The translations under genes and the position numbers were made by a program. The notes under the pieces are model-generated. The model had not been told where the DNA came from. It did not search any database and worked only from the letters and a program-made list of their open reading frames with translations. DNA of 64,000 bases from Asticcacaulis endophyticus (GTDB lineage Bacteria; Pseudomonadota; Alphaproteobacteria; Caulobacterales; Caulobacteraceae), in assembly GCF_014652575.1 (NCBI RefSeq), contig NZ_BMZB01000002.1, positions 391,482 through 455,481 of the forward strand. The letters are read 5' to 3'. Below, in pieces: positions 45,766 through 54,244 of the stretch. Every line of letters starts with the position of its first letter. Positions within the stretch are counted from its first letter, which is position 1.

Positions 45766-46512
45766 TTACAGCACTCCCGCAGTTTTCAGATTGGCGACCA
45801 GAGCATTGGCATCAGCGACCTTGATACCCGCCGACCGCTTGGGCGGCTCGGTCACTTTCAGCACATTAAGACGCGGGGCGACATCGACGCCGTAATCAGC
45901 GACCTGTTTCGTATCGAGCGGCTTTTTCTTGGCCTTCATGATGTTAGGCAAAGAGGCATAACGCGGCTCATTGAGGCGCAAATCGGTGGTGATCACGGCG
46001 GGCAGCTTCACGCCAAGCGTTTGCAGGCCGCCGTCGACTTCGCGGGTGACTTTAGCTTCATCGCCGTCGATAACCACCTTTGAGGCAAAGGTCGCCTGCG
46101 GCCAGCCGAGCAGCGTCGACAACATCTGGCCGGTGGCGTTGTTGTCGCCGTCGATAGCCTGCTTGCCCATCAGGACGATGCCCGGGTTTTCTTCGGCAAT
46201 CACGGCCTTAAGTAACTTAGCAATGCCGAGCGGTTCGATATCCTGATCAGTCTGGATCAGTAGACCGCGATCAGCGCCCATGGCCAGAGCCGTGCGCAGG
46301 ATGGCCTCGCACTGGGCGACACCAATGGAGACGGCGACGATTTCGGTGGCAATGCCGGCTTCCTTGAGGCGCACAGCCTCTTCGACGGCGATTTCGTCAA
46401 ACGGGTTCATCGACATCTTGACATTGGCCAGATCGACACCAGTCTGATCGGCCTTGACGCGTACCTTGACGTTGTAATCTATGACCCGCTTCACGGGGAC
46501 CAGAATTTTCAT
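45766..46512 (-). CDS. etfB: Electron transfer flavoprotein beta subunit
   Basis: A 248-residue partner of EtfA that binds AMP. Typical blocks are [17 protein letters not shown] at the start, [16 protein letters not shown] and [17 protein letters not shown]. It is the first gene of the pair; the ~270 bases upstream are shared with the divergent gene at 46783. Confidence 0.96.
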   Translation of the reverse strand: MKILVPVKRVIDYNVKVRVKADQTGVDLANVKMSMNPFDEIAVEEAVRLKEAGIATEIVAVSIGVAQCEAILRTALAMGADRGLLIQTDQDIEPLGIAKLLKAVIAEENPGIVLMGKQAIDGDNNATGQMLSTLLGWPQATFASKVVIDGDEAKVTREVDGGLQTLGVKLPAVITTDLRLNEPRYASLPNIMKAKKKPLDTKQVADYGVDVAPRLNVLKVTEPPKRSAGIKVADANALVANLKTAGVL

Positions 46513-46782
46513 CAGTCTCTCACCTTAAGACATGAAGCCTTTGCGGTGGCCGTAAAATTGACATACCGCAGCGGCAATAGGCTTATTGTTTCAAACGTAT
46601 CTTAAGAGTCTAAACCCTCAAGATTTGGCCGAGATAAGTGACGAGCCTGCTTGCCAAAGTCAATCAAAGAGATGCATAACAACCGGAAATTCAGGGCATT
46701 TCACAAGAATTTGCAGTGCCCTAAAGTCAATTTGCACCGGCTTTGACGCTATTAGCACCGCCGTTTTATTGGGGAACCCCTC

Positions 46783-47097
46783 ATGAGCCTCATCATGCGC
46801 GTCAAGATTGCCGCCCTGATCGTTTTCGTATTCGCCACCGGCGGTGTATGGGTCTACACGGCCCTGTATGAGATGCCGCGCAAAAAATGCGAAGCGGCGG
46901 GGGCCTGGTGGTCGAACCAGTACCGTATCTGCCGTGCGCCAGTCTATCTGCCGACGATTACCGGCAGAGCGGCGGGTGAGGGCCGGGAAATTCACTGGCC
47001 GACCGAACAGGCCCCGACGACTGCCAATACCGCACCGGGTGCCAAGGCCCCGGAAGTGAAGGCCCCTGACGTTAAGGCAGACGCACCGGCTTCCTGA
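46783..47097 (+). CDS. Small membrane-anchored hypothetical protein
   Basis: A 104-residue protein with one N-terminal membrane helix (about 8-27), a short extracytoplasmic region with two Cys (KKCEAAGAWW and YRICRAPVY), and a Pro/Ala/Lys-rich tail (KAPEVKAPDVKAD). The Cys pair may form a disulfide. GGGG lies about 8 bases upstream of the ATG. Not recognised. It ends one base before the stop of the convergent cobalamin gene. Confidence 0.7.
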   Translation: MSLIMRVKIAALIVFVFATGGVWVYTALYEMPRKKCEAAGAWWSNQYRICRAPVYLPTITGRAAGEGREIHWPTEQAPTTANTAPGAKAPEVKAPDVKADAPAS

Positions 47098-47670
47098 TTA
47101 AGTCGACGGCACCCAAAGGACATCATCCGCGCCCTTATTGTTGGCGTAGCGGGCCAGCACGAACAGCAGGTCCGACAGCCGGTTGAGATATTTCAGCGCT
47201 TCGGGATTTACGACTTCATCCGGCGTATGCATCAGCGCCACCAGATCGCTTTCGGCACGGCGGGCGATGGTGCGCGCCAAATGCAGGTGCGCACTCAAAG
47301 GATTTCCGGCGGGCAGGATAAATGAATTCAGCGGCGACAGTTCGGCGTTATAGCAGTCAATCTCGGCCTCAAGGGCAGTGACCTGCGCGGCCTTGATACG
47401 GATCGGCGTCCATGATTTCGGCTGGCCGTCTTCGGGCACCGCCAGATCGGCGCCTAGATCAAACAGGTCGTTCTGAACCCTGGCTAGTACTGGATCAAAA
47501 TCGGGAGACGCTGCGACATAAAGCCGCGCCACGCCTATCATGGAATTGGCTTCGTCAATGCTGCCAAAGGCGCGGATGCGGGCATCGCTTTTCAGGCGGC
47601 GTGCCCCGTCTGCCAGACCCGTGTCGCCACTATCGCCGGTGCGGGTATAAATCTTGTTGAGTTTAACCAC
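47098..47670 (-). CDS. Cob(I)alamin/cob(I)yrinic acid a,c-diamide adenosyltransferase, PduO type
   Basis: A 190-residue ATP:corrinoid adenosyltransferase producing adenosylcobalamin. The ATP-binding N-terminus VKLNKIYTRTGDSGDTGL, FGSIDEANSMIG, FILPAGNP and the ARTIARRAESDLV helix with its conserved Arg residues are present. The GTG at 47670 is the natural start, since upstream sequence belongs to the preceding gene, which it overlaps by 8 bases. Confidence 0.92.
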   Translation of the reverse strand: MVKLNKIYTRTGDSGDTGLADGARRLKSDARIRAFGSIDEANSMIGVARLYVAASPDFDPVLARVQNDLFDLGADLAVPEDGQPKSWTPIRIKAAQVTALEAEIDCYNAELSPLNSFILPAGNPLSAHLHLARTIARRAESDLVALMHTPDEVVNPEALKYLNRLSDLLFVLARYANNKGADDVLWVPST

Positions 47671-47869
47671 TGTGCGTCGTCCGCCACCACAGTAATACAC
47701 ACAGCAACACGATCGCCACCGCTTGCAGCAGCACGCGCAGACGCATCAGCTTATTGGACCAGCTCTCACGGAACGTGCCGCCCTTGGCCAGGCTGAAAAT
47801 GCCCAGCCCCAGAACCACGAGTACGCCCAGCATGGCGATCAGTGCCAGATTGGTAAGAAATGCGTTCAT
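47663..47869 (-). CDS. Twin-transmembrane HIG1-like small protein
   Basis: A 68-residue protein with two membrane helices (about 7-27 and 44-63) joined by KGGTFRESWSNKLMRLRV, the HIG1-domain pattern. Such proteins commonly precede the adenosyltransferase and ETF genes in alphaproteobacteria. HIG1 proteins in mitochondria associate with respiratory complexes; a like role here is only inference. The start at 47869 is chosen at the first helix; the upstream in-frame ATGs fall in the promoter region. Confidence 0.75.
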   Translation of the reverse strand: MNAFLTNLALIAMLGVLVVLGLGIFSLAKGGTFRESWSNKLMRLRVLLQAVAIVLLCVLLWWRTTHSG

Positions 47870-47942
47870 AACGGATATCCACGGAAAGCTTGTTAAATCG
47901 CGGTCGTTTTCGACCATATAATGGCGGGTGTCGAGGTTTTTT

Positions 47943-47960
47943 GTGTGCATAAGTGCACAC
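47943..47960. promoter_or_regulatory. 18-base dyad, possible operator
   Basis: GTGTGCA-TAAG-TGCACAC is a perfect 7+7 inverted repeat about 75 bases upstream of the HIG1-like gene (minus strand). A T6 tract precedes it on the plus strand. It could be a repressor or activator site. Confidence 0.4.
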
Positions 47961-48143
47961 GTCTCAGGTGAAGGCCATGTTGCCGTCACAAAGGCTGGAT
48001 TAAGTTATTCGCAATTGCAATATGCCGGCGACAGATATGGGCCAGATGCGCGTATATCATATTGTGTCGGGGGATGCGGTCTGATTTTGCCTATTGGATT
48101 ATAAGCTTCGAGTTCTTATATAGGGCTTGGGAGCAGTGTTCAG

Positions 48144-48181
48144 GGCAGGTTTACCTAGGGTAAGCCCTGCCTTATTTTTTT
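48144..48181 (+). terminator. Orphan Rho-independent terminator upstream of tetR
   Basis: Stem GGCAGGTTTACC / GGTAAG-C-CCTGCC (12 pairs, one bulged C, TAG loop), followed by TTATTTTTTT. It reads on the plus strand, yet no plus-strand gene precedes it after 47097. It therefore ends either a small RNA or an attenuated tetR leader. Confidence 0.85.
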
Positions 48182-48206
48182 AGTAATTCGAGTAAAGAGT
48201 AGGCGT

Positions 48207-48869
48207 ATGTACAAGGCGTACGAGTTAAAAGAGAAATTAGCGCGTGAGGAGAGAGTTTTGCCTTTAGGTGCAAGAGCCAGATCCAAGGAGCTGAACCGGC
48301 AAAAGATTCTGGCCTCGGCCAAGGCGCTTTTCCGTGATCGTGGCTTTGAGGCGGCGACCCTTCGCGATATAGCCAAAGAAGCCGGTTTGTCGACCGGGGC
48401 TTTGTTTGCCAATTTTAGCGACAAAAACGAAATTTTTATCAAGGTCGTCGAAGCTGAATCCGCCGTGGTACTGGAGCGGATGATTGATGCTCATGATCCG
48501 GCCCTGCCTCTGGCAGAGCGTCTTCTGAAACAATTGCGCTGCACCTATGAGGCCGCCCACACCGATATGCAGTTAGTCATGTCGGCCTTTGTGATGAATT
48601 GGGCGCGCAAAGATCCCGCCTTTAATCAAATTGCCCGCTTAAGCGACCTTGTGCGCCAGACTATGCTGGAAAGCCTGCAATTCGCGCGCGAAAAAGGTGA
48701 GTTGCCGACCGCTAGTCCGATTGAGAGTGCGGCTGAAATTCTGGAAGACCTGTGCTTTTCTAACCTGCGGCGCGGGTTTCACGGCGATATCTCCGTCGAG
48801 GATTTGATCAGCCGATTGAAACAGCAGATTACCCTGATTATCGCCGGTCTTAAAACGGTGCAGGCATAA
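48207..48869 (+). CDS. TetR family transcriptional regulator
   Basis: A 220-residue regulator. The DNA-binding domain (about 25-75) has the standard TetR layout: NRQKILASAKALFRDRGFEAATLRDIAKEAGLSTGALFANF, read in parts. The first ~20 residues (YELKEKLAREERVL) are a charged extension. The ligand domain is not specific. It lies 25 bases after the orphan terminator and convergent to a porin-like gene; its target is not known. Confidence 0.9.
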   Translation: MYKAYELKEKLAREERVLPLGARARSKELNRQKILASAKALFRDRGFEAATLRDIAKEAGLSTGALFANFSDKNEIFIKVVEAESAVVLERMIDAHDPALPLAERLLKQLRCTYEAAHTDMQLVMSAFVMNWARKDPAFNQIARLSDLVRQTMLESLQFAREKGELPTASPIESAAEILEDLCFSNLRRGFHGDISVEDLISRLKQQITLIIAGLKTVQA

Positions 48870-48902
48870 AAAAGCGGCCTCTCTGATGAGAGGCCGCTTT
48901 TT
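48869..48902. terminator. Bidirectional terminator between tetR and porin gene
   Basis: A 15-bp palindrome (AAAAAGCGGCCTCTC / GAGAGGCCGCTTTTT) with a TGAT loop, directly after the tetR stop and 3 bases beyond the stop of the convergent gene. Confidence 0.93.
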
Positions 48903-48905
48903 AGT

Positions 48906-49595
48906 TTAGAACTTTTGCGTCAGGGTCAGCACCAGACGATCGCCAAAGCGCTTACCGTACTCGTGCTTGTCGGTGTCATAGTAGCGCAGATCAAGGCCGG
49001 TTGCCTTGGTCACCGCATAGCTGGCACCCAGATTATAGCCGGTATAGTCGCGCTCAGGGCTGAGGCGGCGAATGCCCACGCCGCCGGACACGGCCCATTT
49101 GGCGTTCAGCTTTTGCGATACACTCAGGTCATGCCACCAGGCTTCTTCGGTCGCCCCTGATGAATCCGGCGAATAGATCGCGGTATATTTGACCGTCGTC
49201 GACTTATTGAAAGTGCGGCTGATGTCGCTTTGCCATTCATAAAAGTCATCGTCCGTAACCGGACGGGCATTGTTGTTGGTTTTGTACAACAATTGGAGGC
49301 TGGCCTTGAAACCGGCGATGTCGCCCTTGGCCCCGGCAAACCACTGAGTCTGGTCGTCCGTGCCATCCGAGCCCTTGACGTTCTTTAGGCGTATGCCCGC
49401 AAAGAATGGCTTGTAAGTGGCGGTTACCGCACCGACGACCTGAGCATTGCCTTCAGTTTCGGATATGCCTTTGGTGATGCCTTCGCTGCCGACCTTGATT
49501 TCGCCGCCAATGTCGAACGGTCCGACTTCGGTGGCGTTGGCTGCGGTGGCCGCGAGGCCAAACGCGGCGGTGAGGAGAAGTAAAGCTTTACGCAT
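48906..49595 (-). CDS. TorF-family putative outer-membrane porin
   Basis: A 229-residue exported protein. The signal peptide ends at ANA (residue 21), and alternating hydrophobic/polar strands run to a C-terminal LTLTQKF, with terminal Phe as in outer-membrane beta-barrels. The segments DIGGEIKVGSEGITKGIS and GLDLRYYDTDKHEYGKRFGDRLV resemble TIGR02001/TorF proteins. Probably an eight-stranded-type barrel; substrate unknown. Confidence 0.7.
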   Translation of the reverse strand: MRKALLLLTAAFGLAATAANATEVGPFDIGGEIKVGSEGITKGISETEGNAQVVGAVTATYKPFFAGIRLKNVKGSDGTDDQTQWFAGAKGDIAGFKASLQLLYKTNNNARPVTDDDFYEWQSDISRTFNKSTTVKYTAIYSPDSSGATEEAWWHDLSVSQKLNAKWAVSGGVGIRRLSPERDYTGYNLGASYAVTKATGLDLRYYDTDKHEYGKRFGDRLVLTLTQKF

Positions 49596-49605
49596 GGGTT
49601 GTCCC

Positions 49606-50550
49606 TTAAATGGTACGCGTACTAAAATCCGCTATGGCGGTGGTGAATTCCCCCTTCAACCGCGCGACCAGTTCGGCCACGGGCAGAATATCAAAAATAG
49701 AACCGACCCCCTGACCGGCGGACCAGACGGTCTTCCAGGCCTTGGCCTCTGAGTTGAGCTCGTGGGCCATGTCGATGGTATGGTGCGGGTCTTTGGCGGC
49801 GGCCGGATCAAGCCCGTTGGCGATCAGGGACGGCGTGAGAAAATTGGCATTGATGCCAGAAATGGCATCGGTATAGGTGATGTCTTTGGCTGACGTATCG
49901 ACCAGCATGTCTTTGTAGGCGGCGTCAGCGCGGGCCTCAGTGGTGGCGATAAAGCGCGTGCCCATATAGGCCAGATCCGCCCCGGCCATCAGGGAGGCTG
50001 CGACATCGCGGCCCGTTGAGATTGCGCCCGACAGAATGATGGTGCCGCTGAAAAAGCTTTTGATTTCATTGATCAATGCGAACGGATGCTGATTGCCGGC
50101 ATGACCACCAGCGCCGGCTGCCACCAGAATAAGACCATCGACCCCGGCTTCTGCGGCCTTTTTGGCGTGGCGGGCATTGATGACATCGTGAAACACAACG
50201 CCGCCATATGAATGGACGGCGTCGACCACGTCCTTGACCGCCCCTAGTGAGGTGATGACCAGCGGCACCTTGTGATCGACCGTGATCTGAAGATCAGCCA
50301 TCAGACGGGTGTTAGTATTGTGAACGATCAGGTTCACGCCAAACGCCGCATCATCAGGCGTCAGTGCGGATTTGATCTCGGTCAACCACTGCGCATAACC
50401 TTCGGAGGTACGCTGATTAAGCGCCGGAAACGTGCCGATCATGCCGGATTTGCAGGTGGAAATGACCAGTTCAGGGCCCGACACCAGAAACATCGGTGCG
50501 GCTATGGCTGGGAAACTCAGGCCTTTTTTCAGACTGGCAGACAGCGGCAT
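49606..50550 (-). CDS. NAD(P)H-dependent flavin oxidoreductase / nitronate monooxygenase family
   Basis: A 314-residue FMN TIM-barrel protein of the nitronate monooxygenase/2-nitropropane dioxygenase family. Key segments are PAIAAPMFLVSGPEL, HDVINARHAKKAAEAGVDGLILVAAGAGGHAG (FMN phosphate and catalytic His) and GADLAYMGTRFIATTEA. It lies 10 bases upstream of the porin gene on the same strand, so the two may be co-transcribed. The true substrate is uncertain. Confidence 0.88.
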   Translation of the reverse strand: MPLSASLKKGLSFPAIAAPMFLVSGPELVISTCKSGMIGTFPALNQRTSEGYAQWLTEIKSALTPDDAAFGVNLIVHNTNTRLMADLQITVDHKVPLVITSLGAVKDVVDAVHSYGGVVFHDVINARHAKKAAEAGVDGLILVAAGAGGHAGNQHPFALINEIKSFFSGTIILSGAISTGRDVAASLMAGADLAYMGTRFIATTEARADAAYKDMLVDTSAKDITYTDAISGINANFLTPSLIANGLDPAAAKDPHHTIDMAHELNSEAKAWKTVWSAGQGVGSIFDILPVAELVARLKGEFTTAIADFSTRTI

Positions 50551-50650
50551 CAGGTTACAGCTTTCGCTTTATTCAGTGTAGGGACAATAATCCAAAGGGG
50601 TTTCAATAGGTTTAAATTAGGGTTTCGCAAGGGTTAATTTCGCGTGCCAA

Positions 50651-50694
50651 GCGCATCCCGAAAAGTGTGACGCGGTTTTCGGGAACAGATGCGC
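50651..50694. repeat. Intergenic palindromic element
   Basis: Nested inverted repeat: GCGCATC (50651-50657) with GATGCGC (50688-50694), and CCCGAAAA (50657-50664) with TTTTCGGG (50676-50683). It looks like the dispersed intergenic palindromes common in alphaproteobacteria; only this copy is seen in the window. Confidence 0.55.
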
Positions 50695-50795
50695 GATAAA
50701 AACAGCGCAAAGGGCGACAGGGTCTTAAGGTCGCTGCGGCACCCTGTGGTGATTTCGCTTCATTTTTGACCGCTGTGGTATTACAGACGCACACC

Positions 50796-51257
50796 ATGAG
50801 CCATTACACAGACAACCTCACCCAACTGGGGGGCGATGCCCGTCCGGTTGATGATCCGAAAGATGCCGTGCTTGAGCGCGTGCCCAATCCGCATCCCGAT
50901 GTCGATTATGTCGCCCGCTTTACCGCTCCGGAATTCACATCCCTGTGTCCGGTGACGGGCCAGCCGGACTTTGCGCATATTGTCATCGACTATGTGCCGG
51001 GCGAGTGGCTGGTGGAATCAAAGTCGCTCAAGCTGTTTCTGACCTCGTTCCGTAATCACGGTGCCTTCCACGAAGACTGCACCATCTATATCGCCAAGCG
51101 CCTGAAAGAGCTGCTTGATCCGCGTTGGCTGCGCATCGCCGGGTATTGGTATCCGCGCGGCGGCATCCCGATCGATGTCTTCTGGCAAACGTCCGAAGCC
51201 CCCAAGGGCGTCTGGGTGCCGGAGACGGGGGTCCAGAGCTACAGAGGCAGAGGTTAA
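50796..51257 (+). CDS. queF: NADPH-dependent 7-cyano-7-deazaguanine reductase (preQ0 reductase)
   Basis: A 153-residue type I QueF that reduces preQ0 to preQ1 in queuosine synthesis. Cys51 in [10 protein letters not shown] forms the thioimide with the nitrile, and Asp58 is the proton donor. The NADPH motif [15 protein letters not shown] is intact at about 74-88. The start at 50796 (MSHYTDN) gives the normal length; an upstream in-frame ATG at 50766 adds a non-family stretch. I do not see a preQ1 riboswitch. Confidence 0.96.
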   Translation: MSHYTDNLTQLGGDARPVDDPKDAVLERVPNPHPDVDYVARFTAPEFTSLCPVTGQPDFAHIVIDYVPGEWLVESKSLKLFLTSFRNHGAFHEDCTIYIAKRLKELLDPRWLRIAGYWYPRGGIPIDVFWQTSEAPKGVWVPETGVQSYRGRG

Positions 51258-51311
51258 CAAGGGCCGCAGGCCCTTGACCCGTTAGTTTTTAGCCGTGCCT
51301 ACAAACTCTAT

Positions 51312-51536
51312 TTAGTCGATGTCGTCAGGGTTGAAGTCGCCAATCGGAGGCAACTTGGTTCCACACCAAGGGCAAAAAGATATTTCGATTACGCTGCCAC
51401 CTCCGTCATGCACGATTAACCCATACCCTCCACGTACCTCGGCCATAAGCGCGTCGGGACATTCATAGCGATTTGGATGAAGGTCGCAAACCTGCTCAAA
51501 ATCGTCAGCTATGCGCTCGCAGCAATATTTGGTCAT
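51312..51536 (-). CDS. DUF6980-type small zinc-finger-like protein
   Basis: A 74-residue protein. KYCCERIADDFEQVC at the N-terminus, HPNRYECPD and the FCPWCGTKLP knuckle match the DUF6980 pattern. The CPWC plus N-terminal Cys pair could bind zinc. Function unknown. It is followed by the nitroreductase gene region with separate promoters. Confidence 0.72.
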   Translation of the reverse strand: MTKYCCERIADDFEQVCDLHPNRYECPDALMAEVRGGYGLIVHDGGGSVIEISFCPWCGTKLPPIGDFNPDDID

Positions 51537-51572
51537 GTGCTCGTTTGTACCTTTGATTTCCGGGTGCAGGGT

Positions 51573-52196
51573 CTAAGACCCTGCCCACCAACTGATGCGC
51601 TCGGCGTAGTTGGGGCGGTCGCGCTCCAGCGGGGCCTCGGATGGGGTGCCGAGGAAGATAAAGCCCGCCACCTCTTCGCCGTCCTTCAGGCCCAGGATGT
51701 CTTTGGCCTCGGCATCATAAGAATACCAGTCGGTGATCCAGTTGGCCCCATACCCCAAGGCGCCCGCCGCGATCAGGAGGTTCTGGCAGATGGCGGCGGC
51801 CGACAGTTGCTGCTCCCACAACGGAATTTTGTGCGGCTGAATGGGGGAGGAAATCACCAGCAGGGCTTCCGGCGGGGTGGACAGTTTCAACAAGGCACCC
51901 GCCGCCTGCCGGTCGCCGCGGCTATCTGCGAGGGCTTTTAATTTATCGACCAGATGGCCTTTGGATTCGGGCGTAAAGCGTACAATCCGCCACGGCCCGA
52001 TCTTGCCGTGGTCGGGCACACGCAGGCCGATGCTGATCAGAAGCTCGATCTCATCTTCTGATGGGGCGGGTAAGCCCAGGGTCGGGGCCGGGGCTGACCT
52101 GCGACGCAGCAGGAGTTCCAGAGTTTCCCTTGATTTCATGAGCGGCAACGGCGTGCCAAATTCTATGGGACTTAAATCGAAATCAGGTAAACTCAT
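51573..52196 (-). CDS. Nitroreductase family FMN protein
   Basis: A 207-residue nitroreductase of the YdjA-like small type. Segments RRRSAPAPTLGLPAPSEDEI, RVPDHGKIGPWRIV, AAAICQNLLIAAGALGYGANWIT and EEVAGFIFLG are characteristic for FMN binding. It reduces quinones or nitro-compounds in vitro in related proteins; the natural role is uncertain. Confidence 0.88.
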   Translation of the reverse strand: MSLPDFDLSPIEFGTPLPLMKSRETLELLLRRRSAPAPTLGLPAPSEDEIELLISIGLRVPDHGKIGPWRIVRFTPESKGHLVDKLKALADSRGDRQAAGALLKLSTPPEALLVISSPIQPHKIPLWEQQLSAAAICQNLLIAAGALGYGANWITDWYSYDAEAKDILGLKDGEEVAGFIFLGTPSEAPLERDRPNYAERISWWAGS

Positions 52197-52274
52197 GCAA
52201 ATGTCTCTTTAAAATCAAATTGTAACCGACCATAACTATATTATAGCGCGTCACGAAAATTGCGAGTCTTTCTC

Positions 52275-52901
52275 ATGAAAAATAGTAACCTGCCGCCGTG
52301 GGATAGTCTTGAAGCTGCTGCGGCGCGTCCCGACTGGCAAATCCTGACGCAAAAGATCGAATTTGAAAATCCGTGGATGCGGGTTGAAAGCTATGATGTC
52401 ATCGCCCCCACAGGCAATCCGGCCCATTACGGTATAACCCGATTTAAAAACCGGGCGGTGGCAGTGGTGCCTTTGTTTGACGATGCTACGGTCGTGATCG
52501 TGGGCCAGCAACGGTTTGCGCTCAATACCTATAGCTGGGAACTGCCCGAAGGCGGGGTGCCGGACGGCGAAGACCCGCTGGAAGGGGCCAAACGCGAGCT
52601 GGCCGAAGAGGCCGGATTAAAGGCCGAACACTGGCGCGAAATCATCCAGATGGATGTGTCCAACTCCATTACCGACGAAGTGGCGACTGGCTATCTGGCG
52701 ACCGGCCTTTCGCCCACAAAAGGCGCGTTGGATGAGACCGAAAGCCTTGAAATCAGGCGCGTCCCCTTCAAAGACCTGTTAAAGGCTGTTATAAGCGGGC
52801 AGGTCAGGGACTCCCAGACGGTTGTGTGCGCGTTGCGGATACACCATATGGCAACTACGGGTGACTTACCGCCGCACCTGATTAACGCGATCTTGGGATA
52901 A
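52275..52901 (+). CDS. NUDIX hydrolase, ADP-ribose pyrophosphatase-like
   Basis: A 208-residue NUDIX protein. The Nudix box spans GGVPDGEDPLEGAKRELAEEAGL (read in parts: GG-x5-E, RELAEEAG), intact for Mg2+ binding. The N-terminal beta-domain layout (ENPWMRVESYDVI) resembles ADP-sugar pyrophosphatases. The start at 52275 (MKNSNLPP) is preferred to 52260. Substrate not proven. Confidence 0.88.
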   Translation: MKNSNLPPWDSLEAAAARPDWQILTQKIEFENPWMRVESYDVIAPTGNPAHYGITRFKNRAVAVVPLFDDATVVIVGQQRFALNTYSWELPEGGVPDGEDPLEGAKRELAEEAGLKAEHWREIIQMDVSNSITDEVATGYLATGLSPTKGALDETESLEIRRVPFKDLLKAVISGQVRDSQTVVCALRIHHMATTGDLPPHLINAILG

Positions 52902-52934
52902 GGGATGTATCCCTGTCCCACCGGAGGCAAAGAT

Positions 52935-53762
52935 ATGGCCAATAAGTTTGATGTCATTTCGCGTCACGATACGCCGATTTGGCATACGCTGCGGAACGAA
53001 GCTCTGGAGGCGGCCAAGGCTGAGCCCGCTTTGGCGTCCATGCTGCATTCGACCATATTGTCCCATGATGGCTTAAACTGCGCCCTGTCGTTCCATATCG
53101 CGCGCAAACTCAATGACGCGGGCTTTGGCGAAATGACCCTGCGGGAGATCATCGACGATTACTACGCCAAGGACACTGCCTTGATCGAGGCGGCCGAACG
53201 CGACCTGCAGGCCGTCTATGAGCGCGACCCCGCCGCCAAGGGCTATTTGCAGGCATTTATGTTCTTCAAGGGCTTCATCTCGATCCAGATTTACCGCATC
53301 GCCAACCGGCTGTGGCGGGACGGGCGCTTTACCATGGCCCACCACTTCCAAAGCCGTGTGTCGGAACTGTTCCAGATCGATATTCACCCGGCGGCCACCA
53401 TGGGTAAGGGCATCTTCATGGACCACGGCACCGGCATTGTGATCGGTGAAACGGCGGTGGTCGGGGATGATGTCTCCATGTTGCACGGCGTGACCCTGGG
53501 TGGCACCGGTGCTCACACCGGCGACCGTCACCCCAAGATTGGCAATGGTGTCCTTCTGGGGGCCGGGGCCAAGGTGCTGGGCAATATCAAGATTGGCGAC
53601 CATGCCAAGATTGCCGCGGGCTCAGTGGTGCTTAAGCCGGTGCCGGAACACTGCACGGCGGCGGGCGTGCCGGCTAAGCTGATCAACTGCAAGACCTGCT
53701 CCGATCCGGCCCGCAGCATGGATCAGACCCTGTCGGATGTGGTTTACGACTACGTGATTTAA
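52935..53762 (+). CDS. cysE: Serine O-acetyltransferase
   Basis: A 275-residue enzyme making O-acetylserine for cysteine synthesis. The N-terminal helical domain is followed by left-handed beta-helix hexapeptide repeats. Key segments are DIHPAATMGKGIFMDHGTGIVIGE (catalytic His and Asp) and HGVTLGGTG. The C-terminus ends DYVI, as in CysE tails that insert into CysK. GGAGG lies 7-8 bases before the ATG at 52935. It supplies the sulfur route used by metXB. Confidence 0.95.
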   Translation: MANKFDVISRHDTPIWHTLRNEALEAAKAEPALASMLHSTILSHDGLNCALSFHIARKLNDAGFGEMTLREIIDDYYAKDTALIEAAERDLQAVYERDPAAKGYLQAFMFFKGFISIQIYRIANRLWRDGRFTMAHHFQSRVSELFQIDIHPAATMGKGIFMDHGTGIVIGETAVVGDDVSMLHGVTLGGTGAHTGDRHPKIGNGVLLGAGAKVLGNIKIGDHAKIAAGSVVLKPVPEHCTAAGVPAKLINCKTCSDPARSMDQTLSDVVYDYVI

Positions 53763-53899
53763 TCCCAGAAATCTGCGGGCGGCGCAGCTTTCGGTTTGCG
53801 CTGAAGTGGTCGTCGCTATAGACGTCTAACGCAAAGTTTATCCCCGCTTGCCGGGATTCATGCTTTGATGCCTCACCAATCACGTAGAGACTTAAAACG

Positions 53900-54100
53900 A
53901 TGAACGCTTCGGATATCACCAAGGTCCAGGACTACCTCACCAAAACCTTCGGCACCAAGGGCCTTGAAGTCAAAGCCCGCAAGCAAAAGGATTCGTCGGA
54001 AGTCTATATCGGTGAAGAGTTCATCGGCGTGGTCTATGTCGACGAAGACGAAGAGGGCAGCTTTATCTTCGAAATGGCCATTCTCAAAGAAGACCTGTAA
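53900..54100 (+). CDS. DUF3126 family protein
   Basis: A 66-residue acidic protein matching DUF3126 (DITKVQDYLTKTFG ... KQKDSSEVYIGEEFIGVVYVDEDEEGS). The family is nearly restricted to alphaproteobacteria and often lies next to cysE, as here. Function unknown. About 137 bases separate it from cysE, so it may have its own promoter. Confidence 0.9.
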   Translation: MNASDITKVQDYLTKTFGTKGLEVKARKQKDSSEVYIGEEFIGVVYVDEDEEGSFIFEMAILKEDL

Positions 54101-54129
54101 AAACCTGCCTTTTGGCGCGCAACGTCGTT

Positions 54130-54189
54130 GTTCGGATTTTTGCGGTGCCCGTGTACATTAAGTACACTATCACTCCGCAAAATCCGAAC
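54130..54189. terminator. Long nested hairpin between convergent genes
   Basis: Outer arms GTTCGGATTTTTGCGG (54130-54145) and CCGCAAAATCCGAAC (54175-54189) pair over 15 bp with one bulged T. An inner GTGTAC / GTACAC stem (54151-54156, 54162-54167) closes an ATTAA loop. It may terminate both DUF3126 and the Rieske gene, but it lacks an adjacent T-run. Confidence 0.5.
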
Positions 54190-54244
54190 GCCTAGTATCG
54201 CATCCAAAATTCAGATTTTACGCGGCGGTGTTAAAGAAGGGCTA

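Noticed and set aside
50551-50795. preQ1 riboswitch upstream of queF
   Set aside because: The region has palindromic hairpins but not the conserved preQ1-I or preQ1-II sequences.
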